DNA of 64,000 nucleotides, from positions 2,232,001-2,296,000 of the forward strand of contig NZ_QTUC01000001.1 in assembly GCF_003386795.1 (NCBI RefSeq), in the 5' to 3' direction. Below are positions 1 to 8,468 of the stretch, piece by piece. Within the stretch, counting starts at the first letter, position 1; each line of letters begins with the position of its first letter. This DNA comes from Thermasporomyces composti (lineage in GTDB: Bacteria; Actinomycetota; Actinomycetes; Propionibacteriales; Actinopolymorphaceae). Made by a program: the position numbers and the translations under genes. The notes beneath the pieces were generated by a model, which was not told where the DNA came from, searched no databases, and saw only the letters and a list, made by a program, of their open reading frames with translations.

Positions 1-2253
1 CCGATCCCCGAGGACACGGCCGTGGACCGACGCCCCTGGGGCGCCCACGAGTTCGAGCTCGCGGCCGACTTCCGGGCCTACAACCACAAGAGCCGGCTCG
101 AGGTGAGCGTGGTCGACGACGACACCGGTGAGGAGCATCGGACCTACCTCGCCACCCTCGTCGCCACCGGTTGGCCGGACACTATTCGCTTCGCCAAAGC
201 GCGTGCCTGGGGGCGCATCCTTAAACGGCTGGACTTTCCGGTCGTGGTGTCCTGGCGAGGTGTCCTCCTGCCGCCTGAGGAGTTCCGGGACCGGGGCAAG
301 AAGATCCGCGACAACCTCGAGGACGAGGCCCGGGACATGGACCGGGCGAACGCCCGCATCGACTCCCTGCTCGTGGAGCAGGTCGAGCGGGCCAACCACT
401 TGGTCGACGAGCAGGACAGCAGGCCGTTCCCCGGCATGGAGTCCCAGCTGCTCCTCACCATCTCGGCGGAGACCCCCGAGGAGCTGGAGAACCGCCGGAA
501 GCGGATCGAGCGCCTCTTCGCCAAGACCCTCGACGCCACCGTCCTGCGTCCCAAGCGACTGCAGTACCGCCTCCTCTACAACGTGCTTCCCGGGGACGGC
601 GACCGTTCCCTCATCGGTCGCATCGCGCCCTTCCGGCGGCTGCAAGAGCTCGACCAGCTCGGTGTCGCCCTGCTGACCACGGCGACGCAGGTCGGCGACC
701 GGGCCATCGTCGGCCGCGACGGCATCACCAAGGGGTGGCAGGGCATCCTGGTCGGCCGCACCCGCGACGGCCACTACCCCGTCCACTACTCCGCGCACTC
801 CGCGATCGCCCGCGAGCACGGCGCTGGCGTGGTCATCGTCGGCGCCTCTGGCGGCGGCAAGACCACCTTGGCGCTCAAGGTCTTTCACTACGAGTCGGAG
901 GCGGGCGCCCGGTGTGTGTTCATCGACCCGAAGATCGACGCCGCCCGTATGGCGTACTACCTCGCCTTCGGGTCGCAGGTGCTCGACCCTGACTTCATGC
1001 GACACGCCGCCGAGGGCTGCCTCGGCGAGCCGGGTTGCCCGTTCCAGCCGGTCAACGAGGCGTATTGGCGGGACACCGAGATCATCGACCCGCTTCGCGG
1101 CCGCGCGGGCAACCTCGACCCCTTGCTGACCGCCGCGACCGTCGTCGAGGGGCGCATGCACGCGCAGGCGATGCTGGAGATCTTCCTCGGACCGACGGCC
1201 TGGTCCCGGATCAGTGGGTACGTCGTCGAGGCCTTCTCCCGCGTCGTCAATGACTACGACCGGCGGGTGGCGGCGTACCGGCACGCGCACCCGGACGCCA
1301 GCGCCGAGGAGGTGGAGCGGGCGGTTCCCCGACCCACCACGTGGAGCGTCGTGCAGCTGGTGGTCGACGAGTACGAGCGGGTGAAGGACTCCGGGGTCGC
1401 CGACACCGAGGTCCGCGACCTGCGGTTCGCCGCGGCCGTCCTGGAGGATCTGCGCAAGAACCCTTACGCTCGCGTGGCCTTCGCCCAGGAGCCGACGGTC
1501 GCGGTCGGCCACGGCGGAAAACGACGGACCATCATCACGTTGCGAGGCCTGCCCCGGGCGCACGGCACCAGCTCGTCGGCGAACATCGCCCGCGGCATCA
1601 TCTACCTCGTCACTCGGCTGGGCTTCCAGATGCTGGAGGAGACCACCGAGCGGGATCCGGTCAAGGGCTGGCGTCCACAGATGCTCTTCATCGACGAGGC
1701 GTACAGCGTCGCGAGCACCGGCGAAGGACGCGACCTCATCAGCTTCGTGCTCAAGCAGGGGCGGGCGTTCAACATCGGGATCGTGCTCATCACCCAGCAG
1801 GCCGGTGACCTGGCCAAGATCGAGTCCGAGGACCTCGACGCCAAGGCGACGGGGACCAACCAGATCCACACCGTCTTCGCCTTCCGACACCACTCCGACG
1901 CCGACGCGGCGCAGACGTTGCAGTTGCTCAACCGACCGGCCGGCGATCGGCAGATGATCGAGACGCTGAAGTCGCTTCGAGACGGCGAGTGCGTGATGCG
2001 CGACGTCGACGGAGAGCTGGCCAGTGTCGAGGTCGACCGGTCGTTCTTCGAGTTCGCGGCCGCCATCCAGAGCAACCCGCACCTGGAGGCGCGGTTCAAG
2101 TCCGTCGACCCGTCCCCGGACGTCGACGACTGGCGGGTCATCGAGGAGACGTCGACGATCCTGGGCGAGGTCGGATCCGTGCGCAGGGCCGATGGTACGG
2201 CTGATGCTCCGGCCGAGGAGCCCGTGCCGGCTGACGAAGGGATCTCCGTGTGA
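1..2253 (+). CDS. VirB4/TraC-like secretion ATPase, 5'-truncated by window edge
   Basis: ATPase of a type IV secretion or conjugation-like apparatus, expected on the cytoplasmic side of the membrane. The frame is open from base 1. The first start in view is GTG 22, but only about 270 residues precede the P-loop, fewer than in typical VirB4 proteins, so the true start probably lies upstream. Counting from GTG 22, a Walker A motif GASGGGKTT is near residue 274, a Walker B MLFIDEA near 554, and a following LITQQAGDL segment resembles the VirB4/HerA-family motif. The stop overlaps the next gene by 4 bp (GTGA), so the two are probably translationally coupled. Family assignment comes from motifs and from the polytopic, VirB8-like and wall-hydrolase neighbours. 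Confidence 0.85.
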   Translation, partial: PIPEDTAVDRRPWGAHEFELAADFRAYNHKSRLEVSVVDDDTGEEHRTYLATLVATGWPDTIRFAKARAWGRILKRLDFPVVVSWRGVLLPPEEFRDRGKKIRDNLEDEARDMDRANARIDSLLVEQVERANHLVDEQDSRPFPGMESQLLLTISAETPEELENRRKRIERLFAKTLDATVLRPKRLQYRLLYNVLPGDGDRSLIGRIAPFRRLQELDQLGVALLTTATQVGDRAIVGRDGITKGWQGILVGRTRDGHYPVHYSAHSAIAREHGAGVVIVGASGGGKTTLALKVFHYESEAGARCVFIDPKIDAARMAYYLAFGSQVLDPDFMRHAAEGCLGEPGCPFQPVNEAYWRDTEIIDPLRGRAGNLDPLLTAATVVEGRMHAQAMLEIFLGPTAWSRISGYVVEAFSRVVNDYDRRVAAYRHAHPDASAEEVERAVPRPTTWSVVQLVVDEYERVKDSGVADTEVRDLRFAAAVLEDLRKNPYARVAFAQEPTVAVGHGGKRRTIITLRGLPRAHGTSSSANIARGIIYLVTRLGFQMLEETTERDPVKGWRPQMLFIDEAYSVASTGEGRDLISFVLKQGRAFNIGIVLITQQAGDLAKIESEDLDAKATGTNQIHTVFAFRHHSDADAAQTLQLLNRPAGDRQMIETLKSLRDGECVMRDVDGELASVEVDRSFFEFAAAIQSNPHLEARFKSVDPSPDVDDWRVIEETSTILGEVGSVRRADGTADAPAEEPVPADEGISV

Positions 2254-4631
2254 CAAGGTCGAAGCGCCACGCGGGCGAGTCCGCCGCGCCACGCCCTCTC
2301 GCCGTTCCGGGGACGTCGACTCCGCACGTGACGAACGGCCGGGCGCACGCCCGAACCGGTGCCGGGGGGCGAACCGCGCGCCCGCGACGCCTGATCCTGC
2401 ACCGGCTCGTCCGAGGGCTCGCGGTCCTGGCCGTCCTCGCCGGCACCGTGGTCGGCGCCACGCTGGCAGTCCAACCCGCCCAGGCGGCGCCCTGGGACTG
2501 CCCGTTCGGTAGTGGTGAGATCTCCAACGCCGGACCGGAGCACGGCGGCGCGGGCATGACGGCGTGGATCCCGATCATCGCCAAGGAGGACGTCGATCCC
2601 GACCTCGACCCCGACCCGCGGAAGCGGGGCCGCCAGGAGCGCCCCTCCGACCACACCCTGCTGGAGGTCGTGGGTCCGCGTGGCCTGCTGTGGTCGTACG
2701 CACCCTACGGTCTGCCGGACGACCACGAGGAGTTCAACACCGAGGACCCCGAGGACAACTTCGAGCAGCGCTGCTCGGTGATGGACGCCTCCGCCACCGG
2801 GATCGCTCAGATGATCTTCTCCATCGCCGGCTTCTTCGGTGGCCTCACCATCGGGGTCAAGCAGCTCGCCAGCAACGAGGCACCGTTCTCCGCCTTCTAC
2901 GACGCCCAGCAGAGCCTGCTCACCAGCCTCAACGAGAACATCGGGGTGCCGGCGGTGACGGTGGCGGTCGCGGCCACTGGTTTCTGGGTGCTGACCCGCA
3001 TCCACCGCCGAGCCGACAGTCGCGAGACCTACGCCGGGGTGATCAGCTCGGCCCTCATCGTCGTCCTGGTGGCGAGCGTGCTCGCCGGCGACAACTACGT
3101 GCGCATCACCGCCGCCGTCGACCGCTACACCTCTGAGTTCAACTCGGCCGTCATGGACCTCGCGGTCATCAACCGCAACCGCGACCCGTCGAGCCCGTGC
3201 TACCTGCCGACAGTGCCGACGGCGGCACAGGCCGAGCCGGGCGCCCGGCCGAGTCCCGACGACCCGCACCGGGCCCTGACCTACAACCTCGGGAAGCGCG
3301 TGTCGTCGTGCATGTTGTACGAGGTGCTGCTGTTCCAGCCGTGGGTCAACGGCCAGTTCGGCACCGAGCGACAGCTGCTCGCCGACGACCTCACCTTCAA
3401 CGGCAAGAGCTACTGCCCGGACGGGCGACCACCGCAATACCAACGTCCCGAGGGCGTCGAGAGCATCGAGTACCGCTGCGCCACCCGGCCCAAGCCACCC
3501 GGACAGCCCGAGGCCAAGATCAACCTGGCTGTCCAGCAGGTCGTCGCCCAGGCGTTGAGCCGGAACCAGACGATCGACGAGGCGGACGGGCGTCCGGTCG
3601 ACACCGAGCAGCACCGGGTGCTGTGGAAGGGCGTGCAGTACAAGATCGCCCAGCTGTACGAGCCGAACTATGAGTTCTGGCGAGGAACCCAACCGTCGGG
3701 TCGCATGGCGACCGCGGTGGCGGCGCTGTTCGTCAACCTCATCGCCTTCATCTTCGTCGGCATCCTCGCGCTGCTGACCATCTTCTGGCACGCGGTCTTC
3801 TTGATGGCCTGGATCTTCCTGCCGGTCATCGGGGCGATCGCGGCGTTCCCACCGGCCCGCCGGATCGTCCGCATGGTGATCGGCATCATGGTCCAGGCGG
3901 TGTTCTTGCGCTGCGTGTTCGGGCTCGTGCTCGCCCTCCTGCTGGCGGTGCTCAACATCCTCCAGGTCGCCGAGGGTGGCACGGTCATCAAGATCTTCCT
4001 CATGCTCATGGCGACCGCGGCGATCTGGAAGCTGCTCACCGCGTTGCGCAGTGGCGCGATCGCCCCGCAGGTGGTCCAGGAGGCCAGCGCGAGCGGTGTG
4101 ATGCCGTCCGACACCCCCGTGCTGGTGCGCACTCGCGAGGCCACCGCGACGGCGTACCGCTTCCAGCGCAACGTGCGGGCGGGCGCGCGGGCCGGCGCCG
4201 CGTCGGCCGCCGAGACCGCGCAGGCGCTGGGCTACTCCCGCGGCTCGCCTCAGTGGCGGGCCGAGGTACGCCGCGGCCGGCTCCAGGGCGCGGTCACCGC
4301 TGGACGGATGACATCAGCCCACGGTCGGGTCCGCGTTCTCGCCGAAGACCAAGCGCGGGCGGACGCCTCCGCACGGGTGCACCGCCGGGCCCAAGCCGCG
4401 CAGAACACGGCCCCGCAGGCTCCTGGGGACCAGCCCACGCGCGGGGCTGGGCGGACACCGGAGGAGGGGAGACTGAGCGAGAGGAGACTGGGCGAGGGGC
4501 GACCGAGCCAGAGGAGAGCGGACGGCGTCCGGCGGAACGAGGACGCGGTACGGCCTCGTACGGCCGCTCCCGAGCGTGAGGCGTCCACCCCCGGGCGGCT
4601 CCGGCGCGGACCGGACGGTGAGCCGCGCTGA
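2250..4631 (+). CDS. Polytopic VirB6/TrbL-like membrane protein of the T4SS-like locus
   Basis: Predicted inner-membrane channel component, 793 aa. A basic N-terminus is followed by a signal-like segment near residues 50-78 ending AQA before APWDCPF. Three hydrophobic segments follow (about 180-200, 231-250, 262-282), then a large soluble loop with several Cys residues. Four more hydrophobic segments come at about 485-510, 513-533, 541-572 and 579-597, then a hydrophilic Arg/Ala/Glu-rich tail of about 190 residues that is likely cytoplasmic. This topology suits VirB6/TrbL-type proteins, but I see no diagnostic motif. Start GTG 2250 overlaps the VirB4-like stop; GTG 2328 is an alternative. Downstream gene begins 2 nt after the stop. 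Confidence 0.75.
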   Translation: MTRSKRHAGESAAPRPLAVPGTSTPHVTNGRAHARTGAGGRTARPRRLILHRLVRGLAVLAVLAGTVVGATLAVQPAQAAPWDCPFGSGEISNAGPEHGGAGMTAWIPIIAKEDVDPDLDPDPRKRGRQERPSDHTLLEVVGPRGLLWSYAPYGLPDDHEEFNTEDPEDNFEQRCSVMDASATGIAQMIFSIAGFFGGLTIGVKQLASNEAPFSAFYDAQQSLLTSLNENIGVPAVTVAVAATGFWVLTRIHRRADSRETYAGVISSALIVVLVASVLAGDNYVRITAAVDRYTSEFNSAVMDLAVINRNRDPSSPCYLPTVPTAAQAEPGARPSPDDPHRALTYNLGKRVSSCMLYEVLLFQPWVNGQFGTERQLLADDLTFNGKSYCPDGRPPQYQRPEGVESIEYRCATRPKPPGQPEAKINLAVQQVVAQALSRNQTIDEADGRPVDTEQHRVLWKGVQYKIAQLYEPNYEFWRGTQPSGRMATAVAALFVNLIAFIFVGILALLTIFWHAVFLMAWIFLPVIGAIAAFPPARRIVRMVIGIMVQAVFLRCVFGLVLALLLAVLNILQVAEGGTVIKIFLMLMATAAIWKLLTALRSGAIAPQVVQEASASGVMPSDTPVLVRTREATATAYRFQRNVRAGARAGAASAAETAQALGYSRGSPQWRAEVRRGRLQGAVTAGRMTSAHGRVRVLAEDQARADASARVHRRAQAAQNTAPQAPGDQPTRGAGRTPEEGRLSERRLGEGRPSQRRADGVRRNEDAVRPRTAAPEREASTPGRLRRGPDGEPR

Positions 4632-4633
4632 CG

Positions 4634-5833
4634 GTGAGCGGGAGCCCGACCAGACGGCGGGGGGCCGCGCTCGCGGTCGGGGCCGCGGTCCTCTTCCTCG
4701 TCCTGCTCGCGGCGCTGCGCAGTGACGCGGCGACGACGCTCGTCGTCGGTGTCCTGGTCGTGGTGGCCGTCGGTGTCTGGTGGCGTCGAAACGCCTCCGC
4801 CGCGGGCTCCGTCGTCTCCTTGGCCGTGACCTTGGTGCTCACGTCGATGACGACGGAGTGGGCGAGCACGCGGTCGCCCCTGGTGTCGCCGGTGCGGTCG
4901 GGCCTGGTCTACTGGCTGTTCGCCGCCGTGGTGGTGGCGACCGTGTGGTTGACCCCGTCCCCACGAGGCAGTCGGGCGGTGACGACCGCGTGGGCCCACA
5001 GTGTGCTCGTGGTGACGAGCGTGCTGGTCCCGCTCGCGCCGGCGGCCGTGCCGATCCTAGGTCTCGGTGCCGCCATGGTGGTGATCGCGTGGCGCTCGCG
5101 ACCGCCCCGGTTCGGGCGGTCCAGGTGGCGGTGGCGAACGTGGCCGGCTCGGCTGGCGGGAGGCGCCCGCGCGTGGTCGAGGTGGCCGCGCTCGAGAAGT
5201 CGACCAAAGGACGACGTGGCGCGCGGGAGCGTCGCCGGTGGCGCGGCCTTGCTGCGGGGTGTCGGCCGGACCGGGAAGCTGCTGGCGGAGTTGGGTCCGT
5301 CCTGGCACGTCATCGCGGACCGGCGTCTCGACGACGGCACGGTGGTCGAGCACCTGCTCGTCGGTCCGGCCGGCGTCATCGTGGTGGCGACCCGGCGATG
5401 GGGCGGGCGGGTGTCGTTGGTTCACGTCGCTGACGACACCGCGGACCTGGCGTACGCCCTCGACGGTGATCCGCACGCGCTGGCCGCGCGGCTCGTTCCC
5501 CTCGCCCGGGCGGTGTGCGGGGTGGCGGATCACCTCGGTGTCGACGTCATGGCGGCTGATCAGACCACCACCGGGGCACAGGAGCTGGCGGTCGTGGTCG
5601 GCGTGACGGTCCTGTGGGACGACACGGTCCTGCCGGTCGAGCAGGTGGAGCTCACGGTCCTGCCCCGAGGCGTCGACCGGTCCGTCCCCGTCGTCGTCGT
5701 CCGGGGTGACGACCTCGTGGCCTGGCTACGGTCGCGGCCGGCCAGGCTCACCGACGAGCAGGTTGAGCGACTCGCCCGGCGGGCGGCGAGACTCGCCGGC
5801 GGCGACAGCCTCACGCCACCAGGTCGTCGATGA
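4634..5833 (+). CDS. Membrane protein with a degenerate NERD-like domain
   Basis: 399 aa. The N-terminal 150 or so residues contain four to five hydrophobic segments (for example around residues 10-28, 32-50, 55-72, 90-107 and 117-152). After a basic linker, a soluble part at about 195-290 resembles the nuclease-related NERD fold: a segment DRRLDDGTVVEHLLVGPAGV is followed by IVVATRRWGG, matching the NERD pattern of a strand, a conserved Asp, then GPxGVFVIETK. The Glu-x-Lys of active members is replaced here by A-T-R and the Asp before the loop by Glu-His, so catalysis is doubtful. Start GTG 4634 lies just after the previous stop, giving one operon with the two upstream genes. It converges with and overlaps the MinD-like gene by 23 bp. 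Confidence 0.6.
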   Translation: MSGSPTRRRGAALAVGAAVLFLVLLAALRSDAATTLVVGVLVVVAVGVWWRRNASAAGSVVSLAVTLVLTSMTTEWASTRSPLVSPVRSGLVYWLFAAVVVATVWLTPSPRGSRAVTTAWAHSVLVVTSVLVPLAPAAVPILGLGAAMVVIAWRSRPPRFGRSRWRWRTWPARLAGGARAWSRWPRSRSRPKDDVARGSVAGGAALLRGVGRTGKLLAELGPSWHVIADRRLDDGTVVEHLLVGPAGVIVVATRRWGGRVSLVHVADDTADLAYALDGDPHALAARLVPLARAVCGVADHLGVDVMAADQTTTGAQELAVVVGVTVLWDDTVLPVEQVELTVLPRGVDRSVPVVVVRGDDLVAWLRSRPARLTDEQVERLARRAARLAGGDSLTPPGRR

Positions 5834-7826
5834 CGATGGCGGCGAGCCGGCGCACGGCGGCGCGTGTCTGGGGCCGCAGGACCTTGTTGACGGCGTTCGG
5901 GTCGCGGAACGGGATGCGGCCTCCGCCGTCGAGTGCCGGGTCGTACGGGACGACGACGAGCTCCCGGACGTGGTCGGTGAACGCACGCTCGATCGCCCGC
6001 ACCTTGACCGGACTCGCCGTCTCCTTGGCGACGACGGCGAGCACGATCCGCCGACGCATCTCGGGGAAGCCGTTGTCGGTGAGGAACTGGAGGGTCTTGC
6101 GCGCGAGGTTGGCGCCGTCCTTGGTGTTGTCGGTGACCAGAACCATGCCGTGGGCGATGCGCAGCGTCCCGAGCATCGCCTCGTGGGTGATGTGGGTGCC
6201 GTTGTCGAGGATGGCGAAGGAGAAGAACGGCGCGAACAGCTCCGCCAGCAGCTCGACGTCGGACACGCTGAGCTGGTGCCGGATCTTGCGGTCTGTCGAA
6301 GCGGCCAGCACCCGGACGTTCATCTCCGGGACCTTCTCCATGAAGTCGTGCACGTGGTAGCGCCAGGGGATCTCGTCCACGTGCGCGAGCAGGTCACGGA
6401 TGGAGTGCTGGGGCCGGACGCCGAAGCGGTCCGGCAGCGTGCCGAGGTCGGGGTTGAGGTCGGCCACGCCGACCGACTCACGGCGTCCCTCGGCGAGCTC
6501 GGCCGCCAAGAGGGCGGCGAGGGTGGTCTTGCCGACGCCACCCTTCTCGGAGGCGATGCCGATGTAGCCGCAGTACCCACGCGTGCGACGCAGCTGGCGG
6601 TTGAGCCGGTAGCGGAGCTCGAGCTCCTCCCGGTCACGCTTGCTCGGACCGAAGTTGAGGCGGGTGAGCCGGTAGACCAGACCCTGCCAGCCGTAGCGTG
6701 GGATCGGCTTGCCCGACCCGCTGGAGAGGTTCTCGATGAACGCGTCGTCGTCGACGTCGCTGAGGTCGGGCAGCGACAGATCGACCCCCGAACGGTCGCG
6801 CTGGCTGGCCGATCCGGCTCGCCCCGACGTCGTCGCGCCAGAGGACGGCCGGCTGGCGGCTCTCCCGGCCCGGGTGGCCTTCGCGGCCGTCGCTCCCGTC
6901 CGGCCGCTCGCGGGTCGGCCGGACGATGTCCGGCTCGCCGCCTTGGCGCCCCCGGTGCCGCTCGTCGTGGCCGAGGCGCCCCGGGCCACTCCAGACGGCG
7001 GGGTGGCGGCCGACTGGAGACGAGCCGCCGGCCGGTTGCCGGGCCGGCTCGACGGCGCGGTTCCGGCCTGCCGAGATGTGCCGGCCTGCCGTGGCGTCGT
7101 GGCCTGCCGAGGTGTGCTGGCCTGCCGAGGTGTGCTGGCGCGGCCCGGTGCCGTGGGCGTACCGGCCGCGCTGGGCTGGCCCGTCGGGGACGACGTGCTG
7201 GCTCGGCGGGGCTCGTCCGTGCGGCCCGTCATCCTCGCCGTGGCCGCTTGTCCGGCCGCGGGTGTCGCGGCGCCGGAGACTCGAGCGCGCGACGCCGAGG
7301 ACGGCGCCGACCGCGCGCCGGCCCCGCCACCGCGCTGCGCCTGGGTCGTCGACGTGCTACCGAGTCCGCCAGGTTGGCCAGGCCGTCTCGCCGTGTCGTC
7401 GTCAGAGCGTGAGGCCGCTCGCTGTGCCCAGTACGGAGGAACGGTCGTGTCCGCGAGTGCCTCCTCCGCCTCCTCGCCCGCCTCGCTCTCCGGACCGCCA
7501 CCGGTCGCTGGCTCGGATGACGCGGCGCTGTCGTCCGCCAGCGGTGAGGCGTCGGAGGGGGTGGTGACGTCGGCTGCGTCCCCGGAGGTGCCGGGATCCC
7601 TGGTGCCCGCGGTGGCCGGTCGCGGCGTGCTCCCCCCGGTGATGAGGGTCCCCCGCTCCAGTGACGGTTCGACCGCCCTGGTGGTCAGGTGCGGGTACGG
7701 GCGGCCGACGCCGATGTGGAACTCCTCCTCGTCGGACTCGCGGGACGACGCCGCCGCCGACCCGGTGAGGCGTCCGCTCGTGGCGTGGGGCGCTGGGTCG
7801 TCGTTGGTGTAGGGCTGGTCGGTCAC
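5811..7826 (-). CDS. MinD/ParA-like ATPase with long disordered, repeat-bearing N-terminus
   Basis: 671 aa. The C-terminal half is a deviant-Walker P-loop ATPase of the MinD/ParA/CpaE type: Walker A SEKGGVGKTT near residue 425, then VADLNPDLGTLP and later FAILDNGT and VLVTDNT segments. The N-terminal 330 residues are Ser/Thr/Pro/Ala-rich and predicted disordered, with a hexapeptide repeat of the type (S/T)-x-P-R-Q-A encoded by an 18-bp tandem repeat. Start GTG 7826 is preferred over the longer frame because AGGGAG lies 5 nt upstream. It is the last gene of a minus-strand set with the wall hydrolase and the VirB8-like gene. Inference: it positions or energises the secretion apparatus. Confidence 0.75.
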   Translation of the reverse strand: MTDQPYTNDDPAPHATSGRLTGSAAASSRESDEEEFHIGVGRPYPHLTTRAVEPSLERGTLITGGSTPRPATAGTRDPGTSGDAADVTTPSDASPLADDSAASSEPATGGGPESEAGEEAEEALADTTVPPYWAQRAASRSDDDTARRPGQPGGLGSTSTTQAQRGGGAGARSAPSSASRARVSGAATPAAGQAATARMTGRTDEPRRASTSSPTGQPSAAGTPTAPGRASTPRQASTPRQATTPRQAGTSRQAGTAPSSRPGNRPAARLQSAATPPSGVARGASATTSGTGGAKAASRTSSGRPASGRTGATAAKATRAGRAASRPSSGATTSGRAGSASQRDRSGVDLSLPDLSDVDDDAFIENLSSGSGKPIPRYGWQGLVYRLTRLNFGPSKRDREELELRYRLNRQLRRTRGYCGYIGIASEKGGVGKTTLAALLAAELAEGRRESVGVADLNPDLGTLPDRFGVRPQHSIRDLLAHVDEIPWRYHVHDFMEKVPEMNVRVLAASTDRKIRHQLSVSDVELLAELFAPFFSFAILDNGTHITHEAMLGTLRIAHGMVLVTDNTKDGANLARKTLQFLTDNGFPEMRRRIVLAVVAKETASPVKVRAIERAFTDHVRELVVVPYDPALDGGGRIPFRDPNAVNKVLRPQTRAAVRRLAAIVIDDLVA
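7065..7136 (-). repeat. 18-bp tandem repeat, four copies, inside the MinD-like gene
   Basis: Four head-to-tail 18-bp units (7065-7082, 7083-7100, 7101-7118, 7119-7136). The last two are identical on the + strand and the first two diverged. They encode the six-residue repeat of the disordered N-terminal region, in frame, so copy number can change without breaking the gene. Confidence 0.85.
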
Positions 7827-7894
7827 AGCAGGCTCCCTGACGGTCAGGCTTCGCACGCTACCGAACCACGATCGCTATCGAAGCACGATCGCTC

Positions 7895-8341
7895 TCAGGA
7901 CACGAGCGAAGCGATGAGCCCGAGCAGGACGAACAACACGGCACCCCCGATGATGACGAGACGTCCCTGCGGCGAGGTGTGCCAGACCCGGGCGACGTGA
8001 GCACTGCCTGTCGCGAGCCGGGCGGCGTGAGCGAGCTGGTGGAGAGCACCGGGACGGTCGTCCCGAGTGGTCCCCTCCGGGGAGGGCACGCCGAGCGCCG
8101 TCCGCTGCGCCTCCCGAACCTCGTCGAGCCGCTCGACCAGCAGGTCGAGGTTCTTCGGGGTCAACGGCAGGACGGTCACCGCCCGCTCGCTCTCCACGCA
8201 CAGCACCGCGTTCCACGGGTCGTCGGGGTCGAAGTCCTCGACGCCGAAGGCCGTCGCTTCGTCGATCGGCAGGTCGTCCGACGCCTCCGTCGCCGCCTCG
8301 GGTACGTCGACGGACGGGGACCCTGACTCCGGGGTCGTCAC
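7895..8341 (-). CDS. Small tail-anchored protein of unknown function
   Basis: 148 aa. The first 40 residues are acidic and Ser/Pro-rich, then comes a compact region around 38-110 (start of the segment DFDPDDPWNAVLCVESERAV), and one hydrophobic helix at the extreme C-terminus (about 128-148), so the protein is probably tail-anchored with its bulk in the cytoplasm. Start GTG 8341 follows GGAAGGGGG. It lies between the wall hydrolase and the MinD-like ATPase on the same strand, which suggests a role with the secretion-like apparatus. I do not recognise the family. Confidence 0.75.
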   Translation of the reverse strand: MTTPESGSPSVDVPEAATEASDDLPIDEATAFGVEDFDPDDPWNAVLCVESERAVTVLPLTPKNLDLLVERLDEVREAQRTALGVPSPEGTTRDDRPGALHQLAHAARLATGSAHVARVWHTSPQGRLVIIGGAVLFVLLGLIASLVS

Positions 8342-8468
8342 GTCGTTGCCCCCTTCCGGTGCGCGTCGTGGCGGGCGTCAGCAGCCTGGCGCCGTTGCGT
8401 CCTCATCGCGAACAGTAGTTGGTCGGCGTGGATGTGCAACAACGTCCGTCGACACCAAACCCCGCGGT

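Noticed and set aside
1602-3791. Long minus-strand frame of 729 codons opposite the VirB4-like and VirB6-like genes
   Set aside because: Shadow of strong GC3 bias: low-complexity Arg/Gly/Val-rich product, no domain, no ribosome site, while the opposite strand has clear motifs.
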